Shown: piece by piece, positions 32,872 through 41,329 of the stretch
Layout: every line of letters begins with the position of its first letter
How positions within the stretch are numbered: position 1 is the first letter of the stretch
Source of the DNA: CAZLBC01 sp964557575
GTDB lineage: Bacteria > Planctomycetota > Phycisphaerae > SM23-33
Direction of reading: 5' to 3'
Assembly: GCA_964557575.1 (NCBI GenBank)
Contig: CAZLBC010000011.1
Location: 1-64,000, forward strand
Length of the DNA stretch: 64,000 nucleotides
Program-made: the position numbers and the translations under genes
The notes under the pieces: model-generated
Databases searched by the model: none
What the model was told of the DNA's origin: nothing
What the model saw: only the letters and a program-made list of their open reading frames with translations

Positions 32872-33723
32872 ATGAGCGAGCACCTGTTGCGTATCCTCGA
32901 TTCCTGCCGGAACGGCAATCCGGCCCTGATGGGCATACTCAATGTGACGCCCGACAGTTTTTCCGACGGCGGCAGGTTTCTCGATGCGTCCGTGGCTGTT
33001 GCCGGGGCGGCTGAGATGATAGGTGAGGGGGCCGCGATAATCGACGTCGGCGCCGAAAGCACCCGGCCCGGTGCCGAGCGTATTTCCGCCGAAGAGCAGA
33101 TTCGACGGCTCCGGGATATTCTGCCGGCCGTGAGCCGCATTGCCGACGACGCGGGCGTTATTATCAGCATTGATACGACCCGGGCCGCCGTTGCCGCATT
33201 CGCCGTCGACGCCGGGGCCGCCGTGATAAACGACGTGTCCGCCGGCAGGGACGACGACAACATGCTTTCCCTGGCCGCCGAAAAAGGCTGCGGGGTGGTG
33301 CTGATGCACATGCTGGGGCAGCCGGCGACGATGCAGTCGAACCCCCGGTACGACGACGTGGTCGGCGCGGTCAAGACCTTTCTGTCGGACCGGCGGGAAG
33401 AGGCGATCCGGGCGGGCGTTTCCCCGGAGCAGTGCATCCTGGATCCGGGTATCGGTTTCGGCAAGAGATTGCAGGATAATCTTGCACTGATGCATTCTCT
33501 GGATCGTTTTCTCGATCTGGGGTCTCCGATTCTGGTCGGCCCGAGCCGGAAGCGCTTTATCGGCGAAATATGTTCTGTCGAAACACCGGTGAACAGGCTG
33601 GGGGGAACCGTCGCGGCGTGCCTTTCCTGTTTCCGTCGCGGGGCGACCCTGTTCCGGGTTCACGATATCATGCCGGTTCGACAGGCCCTTGCGGTGGCCG
33701 CGGCCATTGAGGATTGTGCATAA
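32872..33723 (+). CDS. folP: Dihydropteroate synthase
   Basis: This 283-residue TIM-barrel enzyme condenses p-aminobenzoate with dihydropterin pyrophosphate in folate synthesis. Motifs: 'LMGILNVTPDSFSDGGRF' (substrate loop 1), 'IDVGAESTRPGAE' (loop 2), 'INDVSAG', 'VLMHMLGQPATMQ', 'ILDPGIGFGK', and 'LVGPSRKRFIG' with the Lys/Arg that bind substrate. The ATG follows CGGAG by six bases, directly after array A. The N-terminus in frame upstream is repeat sequence and is not included. It probably heads a unit with cdaA and cdaR, 67 bases downstream. Confidence 0.93.
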   Translation: MSEHLLRILDSCRNGNPALMGILNVTPDSFSDGGRFLDASVAVAGAAEMIGEGAAIIDVGAESTRPGAERISAEEQIRRLRDILPAVSRIADDAGVIISIDTTRAAVAAFAVDAGAAVINDVSAGRDDDNMLSLAAEKGCGVVLMHMLGQPATMQSNPRYDDVVGAVKTFLSDRREEAIRAGVSPEQCILDPGIGFGKRLQDNLALMHSLDRFLDLGSPILVGPSRKRFIGEICSVETPVNRLGGTVAACLSCFRRGATLFRVHDIMPVRQALAVAAAIEDCA

Positions 33724-33790
33724 CTACTTGAAAAAACTGTAGGTTTCCCCCCACTCTGGTCGATTCATTATAGAAATACAGGAACGCCCT

Positions 33791-34654
33791 GTGCGCATGG
33801 AGGTCCGGGGAACGGTGATCACTGATTTTATCAGAGGCATAACGGAGTACCTGCGGCGGCTGGCCGATTACGATCTGTCGGTGACCGCCATACAGATTGT
33901 TCTGATCGCCCTGGTCGTGTGGCTTGTCATGCGTTTCCTGCGGGGAAGCAGGGGTGCCCGGCTGTTCAAGGGCGCCGTCGTGATGCTCGCCGTGATTTTC
34001 TTTATCATACAGTTGCTGCCGCGGCGGGCGGAGTGGCAGCGGATCGAGTTTCTCTTCGCGCGGTTCCTGTGGTTCGGGGCCTTTGCTTTTATCGTCGCGT
34101 TTCAGCCGGAACTCCGGCGCGTGCTGATTTCAATAGGCCAGGCCCGCGTGTTCAAGGGCCGACACATTGCCGTCGCGGGTTTCGTCGATGAATTGATAAA
34201 AAGCCTGACCTACCTGTCCGATAACAGGATAGGAGCGATCATCGCCATAGAACGGTCGATGGGGCTCGGCGGACTGGTCGGGACGGGAAAGGCGATAAAC
34301 GCCGACGTGACCGCCGAACTGCTGAACACCATATTTTACCCCGGGACCGCTCTTCACGACATGGGGGTGATCATTCACGAGGGGCGCATCGCCGCGGCCG
34401 GCTGCCAGTTTCCGATGGCCGAAAGCGAAGAGGTCGATCCGTCGCTGGGCAGCCGGCACCGGGCGGCCCTCGGCGTGGCCAAGGATTCCGATGCGATCGT
34501 GCTGGTCGTCAGCGAGGAAAGCGGCCGTATCGCCCTCGCCTATGACGGGCAGATTCAAGTCGGTTTCGATATCGAGAATGTTCACGAGGTTCTTTTCGTG
34601 CTTCTGAACGTACCGAGGAAACGGGCAAAGGCGCCCGCCACAGGTGCGGTATGA
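33791..34654 (+). CDS. cdaA: Diadenylate cyclase CdaA-type, altered DGA motif
   Basis: This 287-residue membrane enzyme makes cyclic-di-AMP from two ATP. Three helices (about 33-50, 60-76 and 88-104) precede the DAC domain. 'SMGLGGLVGTGKAINADVTAELLNTIF' and 'LGSRHRAALGVA' (RHR 222-224) are conserved. The DGA motif reads 'HDMG' (189-192): the metal-binding Asp is kept but G-A is replaced by M-G. GTG 33791 was chosen because AGGA lies seven bases upstream; an ATG two codons later is possible. The overlap with cdaR (ATGA) follows the usual cdaA-cdaR order, although glmM is absent here. Confidence 0.9.
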   Translation: MRMEVRGTVITDFIRGITEYLRRLADYDLSVTAIQIVLIALVVWLVMRFLRGSRGARLFKGAVVMLAVIFFIIQLLPRRAEWQRIEFLFARFLWFGAFAFIVAFQPELRRVLISIGQARVFKGRHIAVAGFVDELIKSLTYLSDNRIGAIIAIERSMGLGGLVGTGKAINADVTAELLNTIFYPGTALHDMGVIIHEGRIAAAGCQFPMAESEEVDPSLGSRHRAALGVAKDSDAIVLVVSEESGRIALAYDGQIQVGFDIENVHEVLFVLLNVPRKRAKAPATGAV

Positions 34655-35724
34655 GCAGGGTTCTTCTAACGCACGCGGAAAGCCAGCCCCGATGGGGCAG
34701 GCTGGGCAATCTGCTGTGGGTGCTCCTGGTGACCCTGCTGTTGTGGGTCTACGCGGACCTCGAGTTCACCGGTGAAATGGAACTGACCGTCACGGTGCGG
34801 TTCACTGCCGGGGCCTCTGAAAATGTGTTTCTGCTGTCCAAAAAGGAACACGTGATCGACTTCAAGATCACCGGCAGCCGGTATCGCCTCGAACGGTTTC
34901 GCACGGAGATCACAAAACGCGGAAACACGATCGACTACGATCCCGCGGCCGACTACGAAGTGTCGGCGGAACCGCGCCCGGTCTCATCGGCAGAGTTGAT
35001 TACCCGGGGCGCCACTGCGGCGGACCTGCCGGTCGAGGGATTGACCATCCACGGCTGCAAGCCCGACACCGTCGCGCTGTGGCTTGACGGCATCAGGAAA
35101 AAGGAAAACCTGCCGGTGCGGTTGAATTACCGCGGGGCGGAATTGTCGTCGCCGCCCCGGACCGGAGAGGTGACCGTCATGGTTCCGTCTTCGCGATGGG
35201 AGGCGGTTGAAACGCGCCTGAAAACAGATGAATTCGCCCTCAAGACGGTCCCCGTCGACCTCAGCAAGTATAAACCGGGTAAGCACGAGGTGACGGCCGA
35301 GGTCAATCCCATTATCGAAGATATCAAGGTGACCGTGGTACCGCGGACATTGACCTACGAAGTGGAAATCGCAAACCCGGTCAGTACCGCGGAGATACAG
35401 GTCCGGGTCGGCCTGCTGACCCCCTGGAAGTGGGGCAGCCTCGATGATGCGACGTGGCGCGACTACGTGCTCGTCCGCTCGCCGGATTCAAACTGGCGGC
35501 CGGTACTGGAGGTCTCCGGATCCGAAAAATACCTGAAGCCGGAGAATGTCCGCGCGTATATCGTCCTCGCCGAGGAGGACAAGAAGCCCGTGGAGAGCTG
35601 GCTTGAGCGGGAGGTGACGGTTTCCTTTCCACCCGGCAGCGGCCTGCAGCTTCTGTCCCCGGCACCCAAGGTCAAGTTCCGGCTCCAAAAGCGGAGCATG
35701 ATACCGGAGGAATTAGGGGGATGA
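34651..35724 (+). CDS. CdaR/YbbR-like regulator of diadenylate cyclase
   Basis: This 357-residue protein has one N-terminal membrane helix ('LGNLLWVLLVTLLLWVYADLEF'). It is followed by an extracytoplasmic region of beta-rich repeats ('GEMELTVTVRF', 'LPVRLNYRGAEL', 'TVPVDLSKYKPGKHEVTAEVNPI') in the manner of YbbR/CdaR, which binds CdaA and adjusts cyclic-di-AMP synthesis in Firmicutes. It is coupled to cdaA by a four-base overlap. The assignment rests on architecture and position, as YbbR domains are divergent. Confidence 0.75.
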   Translation: MSRVLLTHAESQPRWGRLGNLLWVLLVTLLLWVYADLEFTGEMELTVTVRFTAGASENVFLLSKKEHVIDFKITGSRYRLERFRTEITKRGNTIDYDPAADYEVSAEPRPVSSAELITRGATAADLPVEGLTIHGCKPDTVALWLDGIRKKENLPVRLNYRGAELSSPPRTGEVTVMVPSSRWEAVETRLKTDEFALKTVPVDLSKYKPGKHEVTAEVNPIIEDIKVTVVPRTLTYEVEIANPVSTAEIQVRVGLLTPWKWGSLDDATWRDYVLVRSPDSNWRPVLEVSGSEKYLKPENVRAYIVLAEEDKKPVESWLEREVTVSFPPGSGLQLLSPAPKVKFRLQKRSMIPEELGG

Positions 35725-35835
35725 GGGGATGATGAACCGGGGGCGGTCCCGTTGCGATGGTTCCCTTCCGACAGGCTCTTTAATTCCCGTCCGCCGTGCA
35801 CTATCCTACAGGTCGTTTTGAAAGGAGTATGCACC

Positions 35836-37089
35836 ATGGACGCGAGCGAACAGATACGGCGGATTGCTACCGCGGCCCGCGCGGCGGCGGCGGCGGTCTC
35901 GGTGAGTTCCGGCGAGAAACGGGATGCCGCCCTCCGGGCCTGCGGGGCCGCGCTTCGGGAGTCGGCCGGATTGATCCTGGCTGAGAATAAAAAGGATATC
36001 GACGCGAGCGGAGAATCGGGTCTCAGTCCGGCGATGGTACGGAGACTGACGCTCGATGACGGGAAGATCGAAAAAATGGCGGCTGCGCTCGAGGAAATGG
36101 CGGCGCAGGTCGATCCGGTCGGGAAGACCATCGCCGCCTGCAATCGTCCCAACGGTCTCCGTGTCGAAAAGCGGCGGGTGCCGATCGGCGTGATCGGCAT
36201 CATTTACGAGTCCCGCCCGAATGTGACCAGCGATGCGGCGGGGTTGTGCGTCAAGAGCGGGAACGCCTGCATACTCCGGGGCGGCAAAGAGTCGCTTCAT
36301 TCCAATTCCGCCATCGCCGCAGCGCTGACAGAGGGGCTCACCCGGGCGGGATTGCCGGGGGAGGCCGTACAGGTGCTTGGCAGCACCGACCGGGCGATGG
36401 TGCCTGCAATGGCGACGGCCCGCGGATTGATCGACCTGATAATCCCGAGAGGGGGCGCAGGGTTGATACACGCCGTGACCGAGGCCGCCGTTATTCCGGT
36501 CATAAAACACTATGACGGTATTTGTCACGTGTACGTACACCGTGATGCCGACCTGAAAGCCGCCGCGAGCATCGTGATGAACGCCAAGTGCCAGCATCCC
36601 GGGGTTTGCAACGCGATGGAGACCCTCCTGGTCGATGGGAATGTGGCGGAGCGGTTCCTGCCGGCTATCGCTGAAAAACTCAGGGATGCCGGTGTCGAAA
36701 TGAGGGGATGTGACCGGTCTCGGGCACTGGCGGAGATGACAGCCGCTTCAGAGGCAGATTGGGGCAGAGAGTACCTTGCGCTGATACTATCGATCCGGGT
36801 TGTCGACGATCTTGCCGCGGCGGTCGAGCATATCAATACCTACGGGAGCAACCATACCGACGCCATCGTCACCTCGTCGATCGCCGCCGCCGACCGTTTT
36901 ACCGCCGCGGTCGATTCATCGTCGGTGATGGTCAACGCCTCGACGCGTTTCAGTGACGGCGGTGAGTACGGCCTGGGGGCGGAAATAGGCATCAGCACCG
37001 ATAAATTACACGCCCGGGGTCCGATGGGCGCCGAGGACCTGACGACGTACAAATGGATCGTGACCGGTGCCGGTCATATCAGGGAATAA
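35836..37089 (+). CDS. proA: Gamma-glutamyl phosphate reductase
   Basis: This 417-residue NADPH-dependent enzyme converts gamma-glutamyl phosphate to glutamate semialdehyde in proline synthesis. 'VPIGVIGIIYESRPNVTSDAAGLCVKSGNACILRGGKE' is the ProA signature. The catalytic Cys is in 'HPGVCNAMETLLV', and 'FSDGGEYGLGAEIGISTDKLHARGPMG' is the C-terminal motif. AAAGGAG (35821-35827) is eight bases before the ATG, the best Shine-Dalgarno in the window. proB is not nearby. Confidence 0.95.
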   Translation: MDASEQIRRIATAARAAAAAVSVSSGEKRDAALRACGAALRESAGLILAENKKDIDASGESGLSPAMVRRLTLDDGKIEKMAAALEEMAAQVDPVGKTIAACNRPNGLRVEKRRVPIGVIGIIYESRPNVTSDAAGLCVKSGNACILRGGKESLHSNSAIAAALTEGLTRAGLPGEAVQVLGSTDRAMVPAMATARGLIDLIIPRGGAGLIHAVTEAAVIPVIKHYDGICHVYVHRDADLKAAASIVMNAKCQHPGVCNAMETLLVDGNVAERFLPAIAEKLRDAGVEMRGCDRSRALAEMTAASEADWGREYLALILSIRVVDDLAAAVEHINTYGSNHTDAIVTSSIAAADRFTAAVDSSSVMVNASTRFSDGGEYGLGAEIGISTDKLHARGPMGAEDLTTYKWIVTGAGHIRE

Positions 37090-37129
37090 CCGACGGTCCC
37101 GATCGGGACGATCTTATTCGAGATCGAGC

Positions 37130-37420
37130 ATGCCGGAAGACGACGACGTATTACTGATGTGTCATCGCTGCGGCAGGGATTTACTGCCCGGCGGGGGGGA
37201 CTGGTACCTGGTGAACATAGAGGCCGTCGCCGATCCCTCGCCGCCGGACATTGATACCGACATGTCCCTGTCGGATATCGCGCGGGAGATCGAGAGGATA
37301 ACGGCATCGATCGGCGACCGCGGAGAGCAGGAGCTTCTCGACCAGGTCTATCGACGCATGACCATCCACCTGTGCCGCTGCTGTTACGAAAAGTGGATAG
37401 AAGATCCCACCGGCGGTTGA
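37130..37420 (+). CDS. Small zinc-ribbon-like protein
   Basis: This 96-residue soluble protein has 'CHRCGRDLLPGGGDWYLV' near the N-terminus and 'IHLCRCCYEKWIEDP' near the C-terminus. The Cys pairs would form a split zinc knuckle around a helical middle ('DIAREIERITASIGDRGEQELLDQVYRRM'). I do not know a named family; similar small Cys-pair proteins occur in Planctomycetota. It starts 40 bases after proA. The start at 37130 places the first Cys pair near residue 11; an upstream frame is Ser/Arg-rich and not protein-like. Confidence 0.6.
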   Translation: MPEDDDVLLMCHRCGRDLLPGGGDWYLVNIEAVADPSPPDIDTDMSLSDIAREIERITASIGDRGEQELLDQVYRRMTIHLCRCCYEKWIEDPTGG

Positions 37421-37428
37421 CGGCATGT

Positions 37429-37528
37429 CCGGCTTTTTGCAGCCGCCGCGGCCGACGGATTTTACGTTTCATCGGCGGGGAGTTGCCCGCGTCTCTTGTT
37501 CTCCCCGGCGGCGGCTGCAAAAAGCCGG
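37429..37528. repeat. 100-bp palindromic element with 20-bp perfect terminal inverted repeats
   Basis: The terminal repeats are at 37429-37448 and 37509-37528 and are identical without mismatch. An inner stem ('CGGGGAG' 37476-37482 / 'CTCCCCG' 37501-37507) and 'CATCGGCG' lie between. The layout (C-T5, GC stem, CATCGGCG, inner hairpin, closing stem, A5) parallels the units of array B. It begins nine bases after the zinc-ribbon gene's stop. No target duplication is visible. It could be a MITE-like element or a structured RNA. Confidence 0.7.
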
Positions 37529-37564
37529 TTTACGTCGTTCGGTGAAACGATTTGATAATACCCC

Positions 37565-37592
37565 TTGGCAAACAGGTCGATCCATGGATAAA
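37565..37592 (+). promoter_or_regulatory. Possible promoter of the IclR/AraC regulator
   Basis: TTGGCA (37565-37570), 16 bases, GATAAA (37587-37592). The start would be near 37600, 40 bases before the ATG. Confidence 0.35.
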
Positions 37593-37638
37593 ATGACCGG
37601 TTGGTATGTGATTTTTGACATAATTGCGAAGGGCCGGG

Positions 37639-38514
37639 ATGATGAAAAGGCGCGACCTGATAAATTGTTCGCTCGAGGAAATGACCGGACTGCGTGACCG
37701 GGTCGGCGAGACCGTCGGCCTGGCCGTGCTCGACCAGAAAAAATCAGAGGGGATCGTGATCGCGTGGGTGCCCGGTACGTCGGGGCTGAGTTTCCACTAC
37801 GAAATGAACCACCGGTTTCCCCTGCATACCGGCGCGCCGGGCAAGGCGCTGCTGGCCTATCTGTCCCCCGAGATGTATGACGCCCTTGTTTCCCGCATGG
37901 ACTTTCACCGCTTTAACGAGCGGACGATTTGCAGCAGAGAGGAACTGGACCGCGAAATGAAATCGGTCAGGCGACGGGGATATTCCACGGACTACGCCGA
38001 ACAGGTTGAGGGATGTCATTGCGTCGGGGCGGCGGTGCTGAACGAAAAGGAGCGGCCGGTTGCCGCGGTCTGGACGACGGGGACCTCGGACCGGTTGCCC
38101 AAGGAGAATTTTCCTGAAATCGCGCAGGACGTTATTGAGTGCGCCAGGGGCATTTCACGGAGAATTTCACAGGGACCCGAGGATACCGGGGCGTATGAAC
38201 GGTATATCGTCGATATGGCACGGGATTACATGAATGCCCGGTTGAACGAATCGCTTGATACCGAGGATGTCGCGCGCAAGATGGGGCTGGGATACACCTG
38301 GTTTCGCAGGATTTTCAAGCAAAGTACCGGTTACAGCCCCAACCAGTACCATATGCACCTGAGACTGCAGCGGGCCAAGCGCCTCCTGGCGGACACCGAT
38401 CTGCCGGTGAAGGATATCGCGCTGAATCTGGGGTATCGCACGCAGGATTACTTTTCCAGCATATTCAAAAAGAAAACCGGGAGATCCCCGCTCGCATACC
38501 GGAACCGGTCATGA
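37639..38514 (+). CDS. Transcriptional regulator: IclR effector domain fused to AraC-type HTH
   Basis: This 291-residue regulator has an unusual architecture. Residues 5-180 match the IclR ligand domain ('LRDRVGETVGLAVLDQKKSEGIVIAWVPG', 'PLHTGAPGKALLAYL', 'EELDREMKSVRRRGYSTDYAEQVEGCHCVGAAVLNE'). The C-terminal 100 residues are an AraC two-HTH domain ('LDTEDVARKMGLGYTWFRRIFKQSTGYSPNQY' and 'PVKDIALNLGYRTQDYFSSIFKKKTGRSPLAYR'). The IclR winged helix normally found at the N-terminus is absent, and no trace of it is seen upstream. Start: first ATG of an ATG-ATG pair, with AAGG upstream. Target genes are not evident; the neighbours are housekeeping. Confidence 0.8.
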   Translation: MMKRRDLINCSLEEMTGLRDRVGETVGLAVLDQKKSEGIVIAWVPGTSGLSFHYEMNHRFPLHTGAPGKALLAYLSPEMYDALVSRMDFHRFNERTICSREELDREMKSVRRRGYSTDYAEQVEGCHCVGAAVLNEKERPVAAVWTTGTSDRLPKENFPEIAQDVIECARGISRRISQGPEDTGAYERYIVDMARDYMNARLNESLDTEDVARKMGLGYTWFRRIFKQSTGYSPNQYHMHLRLQRAKRLLADTDLPVKDIALNLGYRTQDYFSSIFKKKTGRSPLAYRNRS

Positions 38515-38625
38515 GAAAAGGGGGTAGTGGCATGGTATTACCGCCGTCTCCTGTTGCATTGAGGCCGGTATACGGTACAGTGTTTCCTCCGAAAACGACC
38601 GACACATACTGAGTTCTCTTGCTGG

Positions 38626-40425
38626 ATGGATGACGACATGAACACAGATCGTGAAGCCCCGTTGAAAAGGACGCATACCTGCGGTGAGCTGCGGCTGGAA
38701 GACAAGGGTGCCGCGGTGCGGTTATGCGGCTGGGTTGCGAGCTTCCGTGATCTCGGCGGCGTGCTGTTCGTTGTGCTGCGGGACCGGGAAGGGACGACGC
38801 AGGTTACCTTTAATCCGGATCGACTGGAGGAGGATATCTGGGCACTGGCGTGCCGGGTGAGGCAGGAATGGGTCCTGAGCGTAGCCGGCACCGTCGGGTC
38901 CCGCGGAGAGGACCGCAACCCCGACATGGCAACCGGGGACATCGAGGTTGTCGCCGAGGAACTGGTCGTGCTGAACCGTTCGGATATCCTGCCATTCGAG
39001 CCCGCCGAATACGGGAATGTGTCCGAGGAAAACCGCATGAAGTACCGCTATCTCGATCTGCGGCGGTCGGAGATGATGGGTAACCTCAGACTGCGCGCCG
39101 CCATTTGCCGGGCGATACGGGTTGTGCTTGACCGGAAGGGGTTCGTGGAGGTTGAAACCCCGTTTCTGACCAAGAGCACGCCCGAGGGGGCCAGGGATTT
39201 TATCGTGCCGAGCCGGCTTCAGCGTGGCGAATGGTATGCCCTGCCCCAGAGTCCGCAGTTGTTCAAGCAGATACTCATGGTCGGTGGCCTCGACAAGTAC
39301 TACCAGATCGTTCGCTGTTTCCGTGACGAAGACCTGCGTGCCGATCGGCAGCCCGAATTCACACAGCTCGACGTGGAAATGAGTTTCTGCGACGAAACAG
39401 ACGTTATGGCGGTAACCGACGAGGTGCTCCGCCGGGTCTGCGCGATCTCCGGCTGCCCCTTCCCGGACACGGTACCGGTGATGACGTACGAGGAAGCCAT
39501 GCGACGGTACGGCACCGATCGGCCGGACACCCGGTTCGGCATGGAACTCGTCGACTGTGGTGACCTGGCCGCCGAGACGGAGTTTGCGATATTTACCCGC
39601 GCCCTGGAGGCGGGGGGCGCCGTCGGATGCATTTGTCTGCCCGGCGGCGCCGCTCTGTCCCGGAAGCAGACCGACGGCCTCGGGGAATGGGTGGGGGAAT
39701 TCGGAGCGAAGGGGCTGGCCGTCACGAAGATTGAGGATGGGGCGTTGACCGGGGGGATCGCCAAGTTCCTCGTCCCCGTGTCCGCGGCGCTCATCGAGAG
39801 AATGGGCGCGAAAAACGGTGATATGCTCTGCTTCGTGGCCGACCGGGTCGCGGTGGTCCGCAGGAGCCTCGGTGAATTGCGCTGCAAGCTCGCGGCGGAA
39901 CGGGGTATGATCGATCCCGTGGATTTCCGGTGGGTGTGGATAGTCGATTTTCCTTTCTGTGAATGGTCCGAGCAGAATGAGCGGTGGGAAGTTCTCCATC
40001 ACCCGTTTACCGCGCCGAAGATCGATCGCGCCGAAGACCTCGAAGAATCCGGGCCGGCGGGGCTGCTTTCGCGGGCCTACGACATCGTCTGCAACGGCGT
40101 TGAGATCGGGGGCGGTTCCGTCCGTATTCATCGGACGGAGATGCAGAAGAAGGTGTTCGAAGTAATCGGTATTTCCGCGGAAGAAGCCGATCTCAAGTTC
40201 GGTTTCCTGCTCGATGCCCTGCGGTATGGCGCCCCGCCGCACGGCGGTATCGCGCTCGGGCTCGACCGGGTCGCGATGATGATGGCGGGCGCCGGCAGCA
40301 TCCGGGATGTCATCGCCTTTCCGAAGACCATGCGGGGAACCTGTCCCCTCACCGGCGCGCCCGCGCCCGTCGGCGCTGTCCAGCTCGATGAACTGGGCAT
40401 CGAATTGGCGGCGGGAGATGAATGA
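38626..40425 (+). CDS. aspS: Aspartyl-tRNA synthetase
   Basis: This 599-residue class II synthetase has an N-terminal OB fold ('VRLCGWVASFRDLGGVLFVVLRDREGTTQV'). The catalytic core has motif 1 around 'FVEVETPFLTKSTPEGARDFIVPSR', motif 2 'CFRDEDLRADRQPEFTQLDVEMSF' and motif 3 'GGIALGLDRVAMMMAG'. The bacterial-specific GAD insertion lies between motifs 2 and 3. The C-terminus 'GTCPLTGAPAPV' corresponds to the usual 'DLMTGAPS'. No asparagine synthetase or GatCAB is nearby, so whether it is discriminating cannot be judged. The start could also be the ATG four codons later; ribosome-binding signals are weak for both. Confidence 0.95.
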   Translation: MDDDMNTDREAPLKRTHTCGELRLEDKGAAVRLCGWVASFRDLGGVLFVVLRDREGTTQVTFNPDRLEEDIWALACRVRQEWVLSVAGTVGSRGEDRNPDMATGDIEVVAEELVVLNRSDILPFEPAEYGNVSEENRMKYRYLDLRRSEMMGNLRLRAAICRAIRVVLDRKGFVEVETPFLTKSTPEGARDFIVPSRLQRGEWYALPQSPQLFKQILMVGGLDKYYQIVRCFRDEDLRADRQPEFTQLDVEMSFCDETDVMAVTDEVLRRVCAISGCPFPDTVPVMTYEEAMRRYGTDRPDTRFGMELVDCGDLAAETEFAIFTRALEAGGAVGCICLPGGAALSRKQTDGLGEWVGEFGAKGLAVTKIEDGALTGGIAKFLVPVSAALIERMGAKNGDMLCFVADRVAVVRRSLGELRCKLAAERGMIDPVDFRWVWIVDFPFCEWSEQNERWEVLHHPFTAPKIDRAEDLEESGPAGLLSRAYDIVCNGVEIGGGSVRIHRTEMQKKVFEVIGISAEEADLKFGFLLDALRYGAPPHGGIALGLDRVAMMMAGAGSIRDVIAFPKTMRGTCPLTGAPAPVGAVQLDELGIELAAGDE

Positions 40426-40440
40426 CGGCGGTGAATACCC

Positions 40441-40446
40441 TATAAT
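40441..40446 (+). promoter_or_regulatory. TATAAT -10 box upstream of the NifU-type gene
   Basis: A perfect -10 hexamer 15 bases after the aspS stop, 50 bases before the ATG. It lacks a good -35 at standard spacing. Confidence 0.4.
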
Positions 40447-40495
40447 TGTCTGGCCGAGAGAGTCGGCGAAGACCACTGATTTAAGGATGAATACC

Positions 40496-40723
40496 ATGAG
40501 AGAAAAAGTAGAAAAAGTGATCGATGAAATTCGTCCGATGCTCCAGGCCGACGGCGGGGACATCGAGCTGGTCGACGTGGCCGAGGAAACGGGCGTGGTT
40601 TCGGTTCGCCTCCAGGGCGCATGCAAGGGATGCCCGGGCGCGGCGATGACGCTCAAGATGGGCGTGGAGAGAAAATTGAAACAGGAAGTACCGGAGGTCT
40701 CTTCGGTTCAGGCCGTCGATTGA
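40496..40723 (+). CDS. NifU-type Fe-S scaffold (C-terminal domain family)
   Basis: This 75-residue protein consists only of the NifU C-terminal domain, like Nfu proteins. 'PMLQADGGDIELVDV' and the cluster-binding 'GACKGCPGAAMTLKMGVE' (C43 and C46) are diagnostic. It assembles or carries [4Fe-4S] clusters for target enzymes; endonuclease III and RlmN, both Fe-S proteins, are encoded within 10 kb. Start: ATG 40496 has AAGGA eight bases upstream; the ATG three codons earlier overlaps that site. It is followed three bases later by pabA/trpG. Confidence 0.9.
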   Translation: MREKVEKVIDEIRPMLQADGGDIELVDVAEETGVVSVRLQGACKGCPGAAMTLKMGVERKLKQEVPEVSSVQAVD

Positions 40724-40726
40724 TCG

Positions 40727-41308
40727 ATGATCGTTGTACTGGATAACTACGACAGCTTTACCTACAACCTCGTGCAGCGAATCGGCGAACTCGGGCAGAT
40801 TCCCTTCGAGCAAATTCGCGTCTACCGCAATGATGTGGCGGATCCGGAAGAGATTGAAGACAGAGACCGCCCCACGCACCTGATTATCTCTCCCGGTCCG
40901 GGTACGCCGGACGACGCGGGAAAGAGTTGTGATTACATACGGTATTTTCACGGCAGGATTCCCATTCTCGGCGTCTGCCTCGGGCACCAGTGCATCGGGC
41001 AGGTATTCGGCGGGAAGGTGGTGCGCTCGGGCCGGATCATGCACGGCAAGACGAGTGACATAACACACGACGAACAAGGAGTGTATGCGGGGCTGCCCAA
41101 CCCGTTTACGGCAACCAGGTACCACAGCCTCATCGTCGACCCGGCGGGGCTCGACGGCGATTTCCGGCAGACGGCCTGGACGGTTGACCGGGAAGAACTG
41201 ATGGGGTTGAGGAGTGCGGCATACCCCACGGAGGGCGTCCAGTTTCATCCCGAAAGCTTCCTGACCGATACCGGTCACCGGATGCTCGCCAATTTTCTCA
41301 GGATGTGA
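40727..41308 (+). CDS. pabA: Anthranilate/aminodeoxychorismate synthase glutamine amidotransferase
   Basis: This 193-residue class I glutamine amidotransferase has the nucleophile C84 in 'GVCLGHQCIG' and the catalytic His and Glu in 'VQFHPES'. 'VLDNYDSFTYNLVQ' opens the domain and 'ISPGPGTPDDAG' forms the oxyanion region. It delivers ammonia to a chorismate-using partner (TrpE or PabB). Neither partner is nearby, so trpG and pabA cannot be separated. folP in the same window makes the folate role attractive. It starts three bases after the NifU-type gene. Confidence 0.9.
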   Translation: MIVVLDNYDSFTYNLVQRIGELGQIPFEQIRVYRNDVADPEEIEDRDRPTHLIISPGPGTPDDAGKSCDYIRYFHGRIPILGVCLGHQCIGQVFGGKVVRSGRIMHGKTSDITHDEQGVYAGLPNPFTATRYHSLIVDPAGLDGDFRQTAWTVDREELMGLRSAAYPTEGVQFHPESFLTDTGHRMLANFLRM

Positions 41309-41329
41309 CGGCGGCTTCGAGCCGAATAT

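Noticed and set aside
37429..37528. Rho-independent terminator
   Set aside because: The T tract precedes the stem and the A tract follows, and no T run comes after the closing arm.
37615..37643. Second promoter (TTGACA, 17 bases, GATGAT) for the IclR/AraC gene
   Set aside because: Its start would fall inside the coding sequence; the upstream candidate at 37565 fits better.
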